A stretch of 64,000 bases of DNA, taken from positions 234,686,297 to 234,750,296 of the forward strand of contig OX336396.1 in NCBI GenBank assembly GCA_946902985.2. The letters are read 5' to 3'. Below, one piece after another: positions 33,469 through 45,887 of the stretch. Positions within the stretch are counted from its first letter, which is position 1; each line of letters opens with the position of its first letter. The position numbers and the translations under genes were made by a program. The stretch comes from Meconema thalassinum. Its lineage: Eukaryota > Arthropoda > Insecta > Orthoptera > Tettigoniidae. The notes below the pieces were generated by a model, which saw only the letters and a list, made by a program, of their open reading frames with translations, was not told the origin of the DNA and did no database searches.

Positions 33469-34450
33469 TTTTATTGTATTTAACTGCCCTCTGAATGAAG
33501 GGAGCTGCATAAGGAGGCTTTGTAGCTTCAGTGGTTTTTAAGCTACATGAGCAATACTAAATTCAAATTCAAAATTCAATTTCAAAATTCAAATTCAAAA
33601 TTTAAATTCAAAATTCAAATTAAAATTCTCCTTCTCTTTCTTTTTCAAGTTCTTCTTCTTGCTCTTCTTCATCATTTTCGTCTTCTTGTTCATCTTCTCT
33701 CTTTCCTTCAAATGTTTCTTATAATTTTTTTAGATCTTCCTCTTTATCTTCTCCGTCATTCTCCTGTTCTTTTTCGCCCTCTCGTGTAAGTTTTTCTTCT
33801 CGTTCTTCCTATTACAGTATTTACGTTTTCTTCATCTTCATCTTCTCCTTCAAGTTCTTCTTCTTGGTCTTCTTTTCTTCTTCGTGTTCTTTCTCTATTC
33901 CTCCTTCAAGTTATTTTTCTTGTTCTTCTTCTATTATTCATTTTCTTTTTCGTCTTAGTTTCCTCCTTATTCAAGTTCTCATTTCTGCTCTTATATCCTT
34001 TTCTAAGTATTTTTGTTTTCTTTCAACAAATCCTTCTTATTGCTCTTCTTCTTAAGGTTCTCTTTCTTCTTCATGTAGGGGCCGATAACCTAGATGTAAG
34101 GCCCCTTAAAACAACAATTATCATCATCATCATCATCTTCTTCATCCTATTAAAGATAGCTTTCCAGTCTGTCAATACATATTGTGCCCAAATACATTCG
34201 GTGGGCATGCGAAGACTTGTTTTCCCGCCTAATATATTTGTGCACAATTTGTGTTGATCGACTGGAAAGCCTTCTTTAATAGAACTAGGCAACACTGAAA
34301 AATGGCTTCTATCTTTCAACTTTCTTCTGTTTATTGCTCTTCTTATTGTTCTTCTTACCCTCTTTCTATTTCAAGTTCTTTTTCTTGGTCCTTTTCTCGC
34401 TTATTTTCTATTTCTTTTCTCTAATTCTTCTACTTAATTTCCTTTCATCT
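33469..34450 (+). repeat. AAATTC repeats and long polypyrimidine tract
   Basis: 33550-33630 is a degenerate AAATTC array. 33630-34070 and 34320-34450 are almost pure C/T (TTCTTCTTC, TCTTCTTGTTC). The tract is cut by a fold-back element at 34077-34316. Confidence 0.85.
34077..34316. mobile_element. Fold-back element inside the pyrimidine tract
   Basis: TATTAAAGATAGCTTTCCAGTC (left arm, about 34147) pairs with GACTGGAAAGCCTTCTTTAATA (right arm, about 34260), with about 90 bases between. The left flank carries the short CCCCTTAAAACAACAA motif and an (ATC)n run. It resembles 28738-28840. Confidence 0.7.
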
Positions 34451-34847
34451 TTCCATCCTTACATGGCAAACCTCTGACTTGCTGGACAAATCATTATAGA
34501 TATGATGATTTCGTTCCACAAACAAAGACAGCCAGATAACAACTATGCAACTTCAACAATAGTTAGTTATGTTTTAATGGGCGAAACAACAAGATCATCA
34601 TAACACAGATAAAAGGATATGAATATGATTTAAAATTTAGAGGTTGACGTTTAAATATGAATAAAGTCTAAAATTAATAATAAAACAAACAAAACAGCTT
34701 CAGAAAAATGGAAATGGCATAGCATCTAACAAAGGGTGTTTACAGCAAGAAATAATTATCCCTAAATGCCAAGCTAAGACACTATCACAGTCATCCGCCC
34801 GGAGGTGTTACACTATATGCTGCGGGATGCCTTGCAATGCATAGGAA
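34451..34847. other. Non-coding spacer
   Basis: AT-rich with no recognised feature. Confidence 0.3.
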
Positions 34848-35330
34848 ATGACTTATGGAGAAACTGGAAAGAAAGAAAGAAAAACCCTAAGAAAAACCCT
34901 AAGAAAATTCTTGGGACCAGTACATGAGAATGATGAATACAGGAGACGGCACAACCACGAGTTCTGCGCACGTGTGGAAAAAATAACTGATGTGAGGAGA
35001 AAAGAAGAATTTCATATTTGGCCACATATCACGAATGAGTTCTGTGAGATTGACTAACAGGATCTTTACCTACTTTCTAGAGAAGAAAACCAAAGGGGCT
35101 TGGTTCACTGAGGTAGGCAGAGATTTACAAGAAATTGGGATTTCATGTGACGATGTGCATCGGCGTGCGTCACCTAAGATGAAACTGACAACTCACTGGA
35201 GTTTCCTAGAAAAACCTAAGCTTAAAACAGGCATGAGGAGGACGGAAGAAACAAAGCAACAACATCAAGAATTCATGCGCAGTACTGGAAGATTATTAAA
35301 GCTCAACGCAGAAACCAGTTGAAATAACGT
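34848..35330 (+). pseudogene. LINE polymerase C-terminal fragment 1
   Basis: Two overlapping frames (34848-35057 and 35035-35322) read a post-RT segment of a LINE: KFLGPVHENDEYRRRHNHE, then, after a frame change, SVRLTNRIFTYF..KTKGAWFTEV..DLQEIGI. A related fragment follows at 35425. The RT domain is missing; the frame change and 5' truncation make it a relic. Clade not determined. Confidence 0.6.
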
Positions 35331-35424
35331 GGTCCTGAGTTGGCAAAAACGCAACGAGAAGAAGAATAAGAAGTAAACAGAAAACTAATAAAACTAATGG
35401 TTATAATAATAAACAAAACTATCA

Positions 35425-35705
35425 GAGGGAGAAAAATTCTCTGAATGATCTAAGGACCAGTGCTAGAAGATGGGGAATACCGGAGACAACACAACTAAGA
35501 GCTCTACGTACAAATAGGGAGGCTTTCTGACTGTGCCAGTAAAAAATGGTGGCTTTTTATGGTCATGGGGCAAGATTGCCTCCGAACAGACTGACCAACC
35601 AACTGTTCACCTTCTGGCGAAACAGGAAGGTCCGTACCACTTGGCTGACTGAAGCTGAGAAAGACATCAAAGAACTGGGACTAACTGACCTACAAGACAG
35701 ACAGT
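35425..35705 (+). pseudogene. LINE polymerase C-terminal fragment 2
   Basis: Broken frames parallel fragment 1: a segment like GPV.EDGEYRR.HNTEL (about 35450-35510) followed by R-L-T-N-like, TTWLTE and KDI.ELG segments (to 35700). It is diverged from fragment 1, so this is a second related LINE rather than a simple duplication. Confidence 0.5.
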
Positions 35706-35862
35706 GAGTCATATTGTTAAGGAAGTCCATGGTTTTTCAGGAGAAACCTCTAGAGAACGGTGCCCCCTAGTCGGAGGAAAGAAAATCAATACACCGGGAA
35801 AAGAGGTGGCAGCACTGGGCAAAACTCAAAACACAACAGATGAACAAGTGTGGTCCCCAGTA

Positions 35863-36258
35863 TTGATTTATTATATGGCTTTTAGTGCCAGGAGTGTCCG
35901 AGGGCATGTTCGGGTTGCCAGAGGCTGCAGCGGTGAGCTACAAGTTCCGTTCAATTTCAAGTAGTTCCAACTTTCGCTACCAGATGTCACTGATACCTAG
36001 TGGTGAACGTTGGAACTTTGATAGTGTGTTCCAACGAAATCTAACCTAGAAATGTAGCTTCACACAAGTTTAGTCTGTGGAAGGATCTTTTGCATACCAT
36101 AAATCTCTGACATTGGACCGCCGGCTTTACTTTCCCTCCGAAGGAAGGCAAACTGAAGGATTTTAACGCTCTAAAAATATCTGACGACTTCGGCCGGGTT
36201 TGAACCCGCTATCTTGGGCACAGCAGTTCAGCATGCTACAAACTACGCCACCGAAGCC
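35863..36258 (-). mobile_element. SINE A, full-length, minus strand
   Basis: On the minus strand the head reads GGCTTCGGTGGCGTAGTTTG (box A region), then AAGATAGCGGGTTCAAACC (box B). The body carries AAATCCTTCAGTTTGCC, AAAGCCGGCGGTCC and TTATGGTATGCAAAAGATCC. It is the intact reference for the split copies at 37966 and 52290. Confidence 0.85.
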
Positions 36259-37965
36259 CAGTAAGCCCAATCCTTAAGAACAATAAAGAAACATACACGA
36301 AAATGGCAAAAAAGTTTTTTGAGTAAATTCACACAGGATAATTTAGACGAGGGGTCCTCAAAGTGATAACGGGGGGCGCAGGCTCTGATTGAAATATTTA
36401 TATTTCATATTCTGTCAGGCCTGTTTGCCATCTCTTGTTGAAAGGATTATATTTGCATTTGTCTGTTGGCACAGGCTAGAGTAAAATGTGGCTTTTCACC
36501 AATGACTCAGTCTCACTCATGGCTGTGATTATATGGAAGCTACTGAGGTATGGGTGGTGCTTAGTAATGACATTCAGGGCACAGTGCCTGTGGATGCTGT
36601 GAAAGGTTCCACTCATAGGTTTAGTACTGCTGTTCTGACTCAGTGCGGAAAGCAATGGCAAACTACCTCACTCCTTTTGTTGCCTAGTACGCCTCAATAT
36701 AGCACTGCCTTGGGTTTTTGTGGGTATCTCCCTACATACCCAAACGGCGGAACTTTTATCTTTTTAAATGATCTTGTCGACTTCGTCGTTACGCTGGGGT
36801 ATGGCGTTACGTTACGGTGACGGGACGAAATGTACCTAAATGCACTGAGGTATGTGACGTCATAGTACCGCTTGGTGTATGTGTTTCCCGACAATCTCTA
36901 CTTCGTTACTATAAGACAAAAATCCCCGATTCTTGGATGTCACGGGTAATCTCGAGAACCACTGGATGGATTTTGATGCGGTTTTCACCATTCTGTAAAG
37001 GATATCTCGAGGAAAGATTCTGTAGAAAATAATTTATATATGATCAAAGGAAGCCAAGCAGTAACGATTTCAGTGAAAAAGTCGCAAACGAACTAGGCGT
37101 CCGTGCGCTTCTTAAGCTTACGCTGGGCAACCCTTTAAAAATATCAATATATTATGAGCGTAAGAATTGGTCAGATGAAAAGTTCAACAAAAAAGTCCGG
37201 GAGAGCATATCTCTATCTTCAATACGTCGCCCACTATAAGTGCTTTTAGACTGGATGGAAGGGGCACGTCATCCAGCCATCTCCTTCCGCGCGCTTGACT
37301 TTGCTTTGCCCTTGGTTTGTACTTGCCGTTCACGAGCAATTTGAAACAAGGTAAAGTATTATAAAGCAAGATAAGTATTATGCAGATAATTTTCTAACAT
37401 GTCAAAGAGTCTTTTCTCCAGCCTTTCTAGCATTTTTCAGCATTTGTAACATTTAAAATGATACAAAGTCTAGTCTTTCAGACTGACTGTCACTTTTTAT
37501 TGAGGATCCAACCAGCCTTCGGGATGACTACCTATCAGACAGACAGACAGACAGACAGATAGATAGACAGATATACAGACAGACATATTCTGTAACAGAT
37601 ATCACTATCCTCATATCCATGAAGCTATCATAGGTAAGAAGCTCCCACGACCATTCAACACAAATAACTTGTACGTTTGCTGTCTTATTTCACAAGAAAA
37701 CACTTAACAACAAATATTGACAATAAGCTGCTTGTCAATCTGACCGCCACTTCCTTACAAGAATAAATTCCTCTATTTCTGCCATTGTCGACTCGAATTC
37801 AGCCAGGCCTTTGCAGGCAGTTGAAGGATAGTGAGGGAACAGGTGGATCCTAGTGCGTGTTCAATGGAAGTGGTTAGCCTGATTTATACAATAAACTGAT
37901 GCAGTAACGCCATTGCCGATGGATAAGAGGCTTATTAGCCGTGTGCGAAGTAGCCTATAAGAAGT
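36259..37965 (+). repeat. Composite of dispersed repeats, no gene
   Basis: 36500-36690 carries a repeat with GCGGAAAGCAATGGCAAACT. At 36690 begins the head seen in the nested element at 205 (GCCTCAATATAGCACTGCC). Its tail with (CAGA)n is at 37498-37575. The 750 bases between include a GAACCACTGGATGGATTTTG motif at 36956-36976. No coding feature recognised. Confidence 0.45.
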
Positions 37966-38005
37966 AAGCGGCTTCGGTAGCATGCTGAGCTTCTATGCCC
38001 AAGAT
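37966..38005 (+). mobile_element. SINE A, left half (split by LTR element)
   Basis: GGCTTCGGTAGCATGCTGAG through CCCAAGAT matches the SINE head at 36258 (minus) up to the AGAT duplication. The sequence resumes at 50324. Confidence 0.8.
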
Positions 38006-39570
38006 TGTAATGGGTTAGTGAACTGATGAATAATGTTAATAAAAAACAATGTTACATGCAAAGGTTAATAATTATTAAATCGTCGCCCACTTTTGGGTGA
38101 TCAATATGAAACTTTTAATTATGTATTAATTTAATAGTGTATCTGTATTGTTGTCAGCATCACTAGAAAAAAGTACATAATGTGTAGTATTATGTGTACC
38201 CAGGGCGCCAGACCATTCATACATCATGATCAAAATAATATATTAAACCTCCGTTAGACAGAGGTAGAGCAGCGAAATTCCTATCTCCAGCCGTAGTGAA
38301 ACTTACGTAATCTACCCTTACGATAATTAGTTTAGGAGTGTGGTGTTGCCTTATAGTAATTACTAGCTACTAAAGGAAACCAGTCAAACATTTGAATTTA
38401 CAAATGAATTTAATATATAAAAACAACAAGTGCAAAAAAAGAATAAAATACTAAAGATAATAATAATAATAATAATAATAAATTAAATTAAAGAATCTAC
38501 TTAATTTACTTGTATTATGGGTCTTGATTGGAAATTGGAGTATACTGAGTTAATTGAATAAAATATAGATTGAATTTAATAAGCATGAGAGCCTTCTGAT
38601 TTGACTGGAGTAAAACTGTTTTAAATCGCTCACCGCATTGAAGATCATTGTAGTTGGATTGTTGCGTAGAGAGTTCCTGATGGCCCTGATCTTCCTCAAC
38701 GTAATGAATTTATATGTGGATGACGGAATAAATTCCATAAATCATCCCTGTGACAATAGCCTCGTACACAACCATGTCACAGTTTGATAAGACAGAATGT
38801 CTTATCAAATTCACATACTTAAAGAGTCAACTGTCTAGTTTAGCACTGCGTTACAGACTCCATCTAGCTACAAGTTGCACTCTTCTGCTCCGAACAGCAC
38901 CATTCCCTCTCCTCCAGCAATTCAATAATAATGATCCATTTGGACGGCCGTCATTTATATAACGTTCCCAGGAATGGCACGCGTCTATCCCCTCTTCTGA
39001 AGTCGCTAGGCAATATTAGCCCGTCTTTCACTTATCAATAATGACAATACTTCTTTGTAGCATTTCTCGGGAGATCCAGCCCACCTTTTGTATAAAGTTG
39101 CAAAGGACTCCTCGCCTACTGTATTCTCCACGTCCACCAGCCCCATCCATTACCTTGCCTGCCAGGTATTGTTAAAGGCGAGTCTCCAAAGAATTCTTTC
39201 CAAGTAAAATTTGTTTACTTGTATAATTCTTGATGTGAAAGACATAAGTGTCTATTCATGTCGTTACCAGGAAGCGGTGGATAAGCCGGCCTTCCGCGAA
39301 CACCCTCTTCTTCTCTTGTTCGTATTTTCTTCAGAAATAATATTCAGTCAAGCGTCTAACTTATTTCAAATTTAATGTGTATCGCTCCAAGTCCTTTCAA
39401 TTGCCATAATATTCTACATTACCGCATAATAATAGATATAAACATATTAGTTAAAATAATAACTAATAAAAGGTAAAATGTAAACTTAAAAAATATTGAT
39501 AATAATAATAATAATAATAATAATAATATTTAAAATTATTTCATTCTTGTCACAAATTGGGACCATCACA
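38006..39570 (-). repeat. 3' LTR of the minus-strand element (intact)
   Basis: Begins TGTAATGGGTTAG and ends GGACCATCACA on the plus strand. It contains a (TAA)n tract at 38455-38480. It preserves the empty Helitron site AATAA|TAACTAATAAAAGG at about 39445-39470. Confidence 0.92.
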
Positions 39571-40389
39571 ATTCTCCCCAGAGAATTATGGTATATGTCA
39601 ACAATCATATCACTATACTTCTCTTCAACACTTGTACAAATATGAAATAGTATACCCTTCAAAGAAATTACAAACATCGACAATATTATACCCTTCAAAG
39701 CAATTACCAACATCAAATAATTATGTCCTTCAAGTTTTACATATTTTTTTTTAAATCATCATTCCAGTCTTTTACTGTTCATAATGTCTTTTTCTTTCTT
39801 CTTTACATAATTAAAGCGACCTGTAAACAACGTACATCAAAATACTCTTCACTTTTATATTTTGTTTTGGACATAAGTCATCGTTGCACTTATGTATATT
39901 TGGATGGTATACACCTTTGCTTATATCTTGAGGACCTAGAATTCAATTTTCAGCCTGGTGTCGAACAGAATACACTATGGCCAGTTAGTGGGACTGCCAA
40001 CTGATTAATTCACTTAATCACTTCACAACACTTGGTATGTGATGCGAATAACTAGATCTACTCCAGTCTCTCAGGAATTATATGTATCTAGTAACACAGG
40101 CATATCATAGAAAAAATGAAACTTTATTAGCTTATACTGTATTACCTAAGGCAACATCGTACAGTGCAAATGCAGTGCGCTAAATTACCCCACATATGTA
40201 TATATATCACACTCAAATACACAAGCTAATAGCCGATAAAATACGCTTTATTTTTCCTCTGTGCTCTCCAAGACACACAATATCATATGTTTGTGCAACA
40301 CCTCACCATTACCTGCTCGTTCAGACCACAATCATTCACTTAATCTTAAGCGACTTTCCTTACTTACCATCAGCTTCACTCCTTATTAC

Positions 40390-43300
40390 TCATGATACAT
40401 ATTTCCTTAAGGATCTCACATTGTAAGTGCCGTATAATCGTTTTCCTGCGTCTTCTAAGACATATGCGGAATTACCTATCCTCTTCTGCACAGTATAGGG
40501 GCCTTCAAAAATAAGGAAACACTTCATTATAACTTTTTGAAGAATACTGGATTGTCTTGGAACTTGCAACAAGACTTTGTCACCGACCTCAAATAGATCC
40601 AGCTTTTTCCTCTTTGTTGGCGAATTCTGCGTTCAGCTGCTTTGCCTAAATTCTTTTTCGCCAACTGGATAATGACATCCAACCCTGGTTCTTTTCCCAC
40701 TGTTAATTCCAATATTCTTGCTAACTCATTTTGTGGCTTACTGCCAACATGCACTTCATGCGGCGTCATCTTCGTGCTTTCGTATTGGACAGCATTCAAC
40801 CAAGTTTCAACTCTGCTAAGTTGCGATACCCAGGAAGAGTGTTTGTCATACACGAGAGCTCGTAACAAGCGACCAAGTTCCTTCATATTTCGTTCACAAA
40901 GATTCCCTTGTGGATAGCGAACTGATGATTGGACATGTGATATCCCGGCTTCACGCATCTCGGTTTTCCAGTGTTTTGATGTGAATTGCGGGCCGCTATC
41001 AGTTAATATTTTGAGTGGAAGACCGAACTCAGGTATATATTTCTCTATGATCAATTTGCTACAAGCTTTCCCGGTGGCCTTCCTTAAAGCATATAGTTTG
41101 ACATATTTACTAAATGAGTCAACTATTACAAAAATGTATTCATAGCCAAATTGACCTTTCACTATAGGCCCAAAAAGGTCCGCACATAGTAACTCCCCGG
41201 GTTTACTTGTGAGAACGGCCTGCATTTCGCCCGTTAAATATCTATTTGGAAATGTAGATTTCTGACAGAGGTCACACTTTGCAAGAATAGTCCTAATTTC
41301 TCTCCCCATTCTACACCAAATGAAGTTTTGTTGGAGTTCATAGAGCACTTTATTAGCTCCAAAATGCCCTAATTCATTATGGATAAACCAAGTAAGTTCC
41401 TCAGTTAAAGATTTAGGCACACAAATAGCCCATTTTTCTTCCCCACATTTCCGTGCTAGAAATCCGTCCAACATTTTGTATATGAATCTCCCAGATTCCA
41501 CACACTCTAAATCACTTCCTTCTAACAATGACAAAGGTTCTCTTAATACATTGTCTTCTCTCTGACTTACCATCAGATTTGTTAACACCTTTAAAGATTC
41601 TTTATTGGTAGGATCCAAGCATGCGCATATCAACACCCCTTGGTTCGCCTTAACAACTGACTCACTCTGATTTAAATTGACGTCTCTAGATAACATATCT
41701 GCCAAAATGTTTTCCTTACCTTTAATATGTTGTATGTCGAAATCATATTCCTGCAGTGCAAGAATCCATCTGCTAACGCGGTTACCACTCAGTTTACATG
41801 TGTTAATAAATGCTAGGGCGTGGTGATCTGTGAAGATTTCAAATTTCCCGCCAAGAACATACATTCTAAATTTACTTAGGCTGTACACAATGCCTAGTAA
41901 TTCCAACTCCGTTATGGTGTAGCGCTTTTCAGCGGCAGAAAGACCACGTGAGGCCAGGGACACAATCCTCAAATTGCCCTCCTCATCTTTCTGGCATAGT
42001 ACACCGGAAATGCCAATGTGGGATGCATCAGTCATCAGCACATATGGTCTGTCCTTTAAAGGGTACTTTAACACTACGGCCTTCTCAAATCCAATTTTGA
42101 GAGCCTTAAATGCTCCCTCGTGCATTTCTGTCCAACACCATTTATTACCTGATTTTAATAACTCACGGAATGGTTCCACCATACAGGCATACCTCATAAT
42201 ACATCGACGAAAATAATTGCACATGCCCAGATATGTTTTCAGTTCTTTCACATTCCTAGGTGATTTAGCATCTAAAATCTTACCTACCCTGCTTTCCTCA
42301 GGCTTCACACCTTCCGTAGACACCGTATGACCAAGAAAAGTAATTTCTTTACGACAAAAGACTGACTTACTGAGTTTGAGAGTGAAACCAGCTCTCGCTA
42401 ATTTCTTAAAAACCCGGTCCAGGTGCATTAAGTGCTCACTGAACGCCTCTGAACTAATCACCAAATCGTCTATATATATAGTTACAAATTTGTCCATGTC
42501 GCTTCCTAAAGCGATCCTTAGAGCTCTAATCAGTGCTGCTGAACTACTCTTCAGGCCAAAAGCTACTCGACAGAATTGATACAGATGATTTTGAAAGGAA
42601 AAAGCGGTTAAAGGCCTGTCTTCTTTTTTAGCGATACTTGCCAAAAACTTGAACTTAAGTCTACACATGTAAACCATTGTTTACCTGGAAATCCCTGAAC
42701 TTATTCCTCAATTGATTGAGATCTAAGCTGATCCACAGATATATGATTGTTCAAATTTCGAGCATCTAAACAAAGACTTACTTTCCCGTCAGACTTGGGA
42801 ACAACAATTAATGAATTAACATATGGGCTAATCGAGGGTTCTATAATTTTATCCTGCAACATGCTTTCAATCTGCCTTCTCACAGCTTCCTGGAATTTGT
42901 AAGGCACGGGGTAGCGATGACTTACAAAAATACTGCGATCAAGTACCTTTAATGAATGTTCGTAGCAATTAGCTAATCCAATACGGTCCTCAAATATATA
43001 CTTATTCTCTATCAACACCTCCAACAATTCATCCACTTGATTACTCTCTAACTCACTCTGTAATGCAGCTTTACGCAAGGTATCCTCTAGAGAATCCTTC
43101 GTCATCATACTGCCTCAAAAATTTAAAAAAAGAGGTTCCTTTTCAATAGATACCCCGACAATCTCACCACTAACCTTACTGCAAATATCGACTCCTTTAG
43201 TCGTTAATATCTCCTCAAGCGTACATATATTCTTAGAACCACCATAAAACTTACTCGAATTATTAAATGACATGATCACATTTTCTTTCATCCATCTGAA

Positions 43301-43681
43301 TTTAACATTACCCTCCTTATAGCATAGCTGTGCAGAATGTTGCGACATCCAGTCCGAACCCATAATCAGTGAATATACAAGATTTGGAATCACTAAACAA
43401 ACATGAGTTCCAATCTTACCTCCTATTAAAATTTCTACAACCACTTGTTTAGAAATTATGTGAGATTTCTTTCCCACCGCAGTTAACACGAAAGTAGTTC
43501 TAATTGGCATTTCCTCAATTTTAATACCATTTTCCTTCCTATTATCATAAAATGCTGCACTGATGCAAGAAACCTGACAGCCACTGTCAAAAAGTGTATC
43601 GATACACGCCCTTAACACTTGTAATTTTAAGACAGTTAAAATTAATAACGGTAGGTTCTTTAGATACCTCCATAAATTCAC
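40390..43681 (-). pseudogene. pol: pol of minus-strand gypsy element, disrupted
   Basis: Read on the minus strand: protease (DTLFDSGCQVSCIS; second motif IMGSDW) at 43681-43115, the start of RT at 43108-42701 ending in a stop, then 42677-40527 with CRVAFGLKS, YIDD (about 42470), RNase H (LMTDAS), the integrase zinc finger (HNELGH...CDLC), Asp, Asp and Glu with 34 residues between the last two (DSGPQF...CERNMKE). The final part (FEGPYTVQKR) is in another frame down to 40390. Disruptions seen: a stop at 42701, a one-base frame change in an A run near 42628, and another near 40605. The D-34-E spacing equals that of the plus-strand gypsy, so the two are related. Not functional. Confidence 0.88.
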
Positions 43682-43788
43682 TTAATAAATCATTACGGAT
43701 ATTTAGGTCATACGGTTCGCTCAAAATGGTGTGAGCTGGGAAAGACTCAGACTGACAACTTGACCTTACGTCACAGTCTGGTTCACAT

Positions 43789-45715
43789 TTAAAGTATCGG
43801 CACCATTATCTTGGTTTTGTGTCTCCCCGTTATTTTTGTTGTGGTTCTGACGAGGGTTGCTGCTATTACCTTGATTTTCTTATCTCTGCCTCCCTGAATT
43901 TCCTGCATTATTTCTTTGATTGTAATAACGCTGCCCATTGTTAGGACCTGCATTATTATCCTGATTACCATTGTGGTTATTATCATGGTTTCTCGTATTG
44001 CCATGATACTAGCCACGGTTATTCTGATAACCATCTCTACCTTGAAATTGCCCCCTGTTATTTTGAGCATATGAATTTTCAAAATTACGCCCCCTATTGT
44101 TACCTTGAAAATTCTGGTGTTGTTGCCTGCCATTATTATTTTGATTCCTATTCTCATTCATATATCGACTATTCTGCTGTCCTGCCGGTGTTTCACCAAC
44201 ACTATTCCCTAGAGCATCAAATCTCCCTAATAATCTTTCTAACTCTGTGATAGTCGAAGTGCGTTGCATGCATGCAGCCTCTCTTATCCGGAATGGGAAA
44301 TGCTTTATCATTAGCCTGACTATATCGCTGTCTTGTGTCATGCCATCTAGATATTTGCAGATGATAACCTTATTCAGAAAATATTCAGTCATATTGCAAG
44401 TACTTTCAGGCGGATATATCCCACAAATAATACTTTCCCTTTTCTGGGCCTGTATTTCATAATTCCAATATTTTTCACAAAATTTATTTTTAAAATCATT
44501 TAAGTCCACTAAAGTGTTTTTATAAACAGAAAACCAGCTTTTTGTTTCCCCCACAAAAGCCTGATCTAATATCTCCACTACCATATTCCACTCTATCTGT
44601 CCTTCTAGTAGCCTTTCCATGAATTTATTTTCTACTATAGCTATGAATTCCATAGAACATCCCTGCTCGTTAGAGAACTTAACTAGTTCAGTTTCCTTCA
44701 TTCCACCTCCTGATACAATAACTCTACCCTGTATTCCCTCCTGCCTTAATTGCTTTTTCAACTTAATCTCAATTTCTGCTATCTTTTTATCCGCCACTTT
44801 TTCTACCATTTCCACTCTTTCTTTCAAATTATTCTCTTTTTCTATCAATTCATTTCTTAATATCTTCCGCTTTTCCTGAATCTCCTGATAATTTTCTGCA
44901 TTTGTCAGGTGACTTTCCTCTACTTTCTTATGAAATTCTGACTGCACTTTCTTTATCTCTCCTCCCAATTCTGTTCTTACTTGTCTAGTTTCCGTCTGTA
45001 CTATTTTCTTAAGATTCTCTCTTTGATTGACTAACTTTTCTTGAATTTTCCCTTCCACTTCTACTAATTTCAGATCTACTTCCTCTATGATATTTTTAGC
45101 CTTTTCTTCTAACACATCCTTAATTTCACATCTGATCTCCTGTTTCGCTCCCTGAATACTCTCCTGCTGCGTCCCATACTTTCTATTTAATTACTCATTC
45201 TCCTTGACCATATTATCTAGCTTCTGATTAATTTCTTTATTATCTTTACATATCGCTTCTCTTATCTCCCTACTCATCGCCTGATTTTGCCTACTTATTT
45301 CCTGATTTTGCTTACTTATTTCCTCTCTCAACTCCCTACTCATCTCATGATTATTTTTATTGCTATCTTCTAGCTTCTTGTCTTTTGCCTTGCTTATCTC
45401 CTGATATTGCCCATTCATCTCCAGAAACATTCCTATGATCTCATCTAATTTATTTTCCGAAATATCCAAAGGCTTTTGTTTCTCCTGCCCTCCACTAGCC
45501 TCAGGATTTATTTCAGGATGTACCTCTATATTCGTCTCATGGTTAACCTCGGGATTATTCTCAGGATTACTCTCAAGATTTACCTCCGACATCTTGGTAA
45601 AATCCTCTACACTCTCAGCCTCAGTACCACTATCAACTTTCGTATAATTAGCTTTCTCGCCTTTACCCATAATCCTCAATTTCCTTTGTTCCTCATCCGC
45701 CATCTCGAAGTACAC
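43789..45715 (-). pseudogene. gag: gag of minus-strand gypsy element, disrupted
   Basis: Same frame throughout on the minus strand but cut by stops at 45191 and 44009 and by one more near 43880. The N-terminal part (45715-45191) is acidic, then coiled coil with QEISRQNQ-type repeats. 45115-44400 continues coil and a capsid-like domain (VKFSNEQ, WFSVYKN, EYFLNKV). The C-terminus is Asn/Gly/Gln/Arg-rich (GNNRGRNFEN) with no CCHC knuckle. Architecture matches the plus-strand Gag in shorter form. The stop positions make it a pseudogene. Confidence 0.8.
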
Positions 45716-45867
45716 CGTATAAAGTTTACCGTTCCAAAATTCACCTCACTTTCCCCCAAAATCAATCACTAATAATACACTAATTCATTTCACTTTCCCC
45801 CCAAATCACTGACAATTTGCACTGAATTAACACTCACTCCTTCCGTAAATATCGTTAGGTTTTCGTG

Positions 45868-45885
45868 CCGCACAGTTGGGGGCCA
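45868..45885 (-). promoter_or_regulatory. Primer-binding site
   Basis: On the minus strand TGGCCCCCAACTGTGCGG lies two bases inside the LTR, the normal place for the tRNA primer site. It resembles the tRNA-Lys-type TGGCGCCCAAC. Confidence 0.65.
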
Positions 45886-45887
45886 TT

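Noticed and set aside
33547..34055. Ser/Phe/Leu-rich frames
   Set aside because: They arise from the pyrimidine tract and AAATTC repeats.
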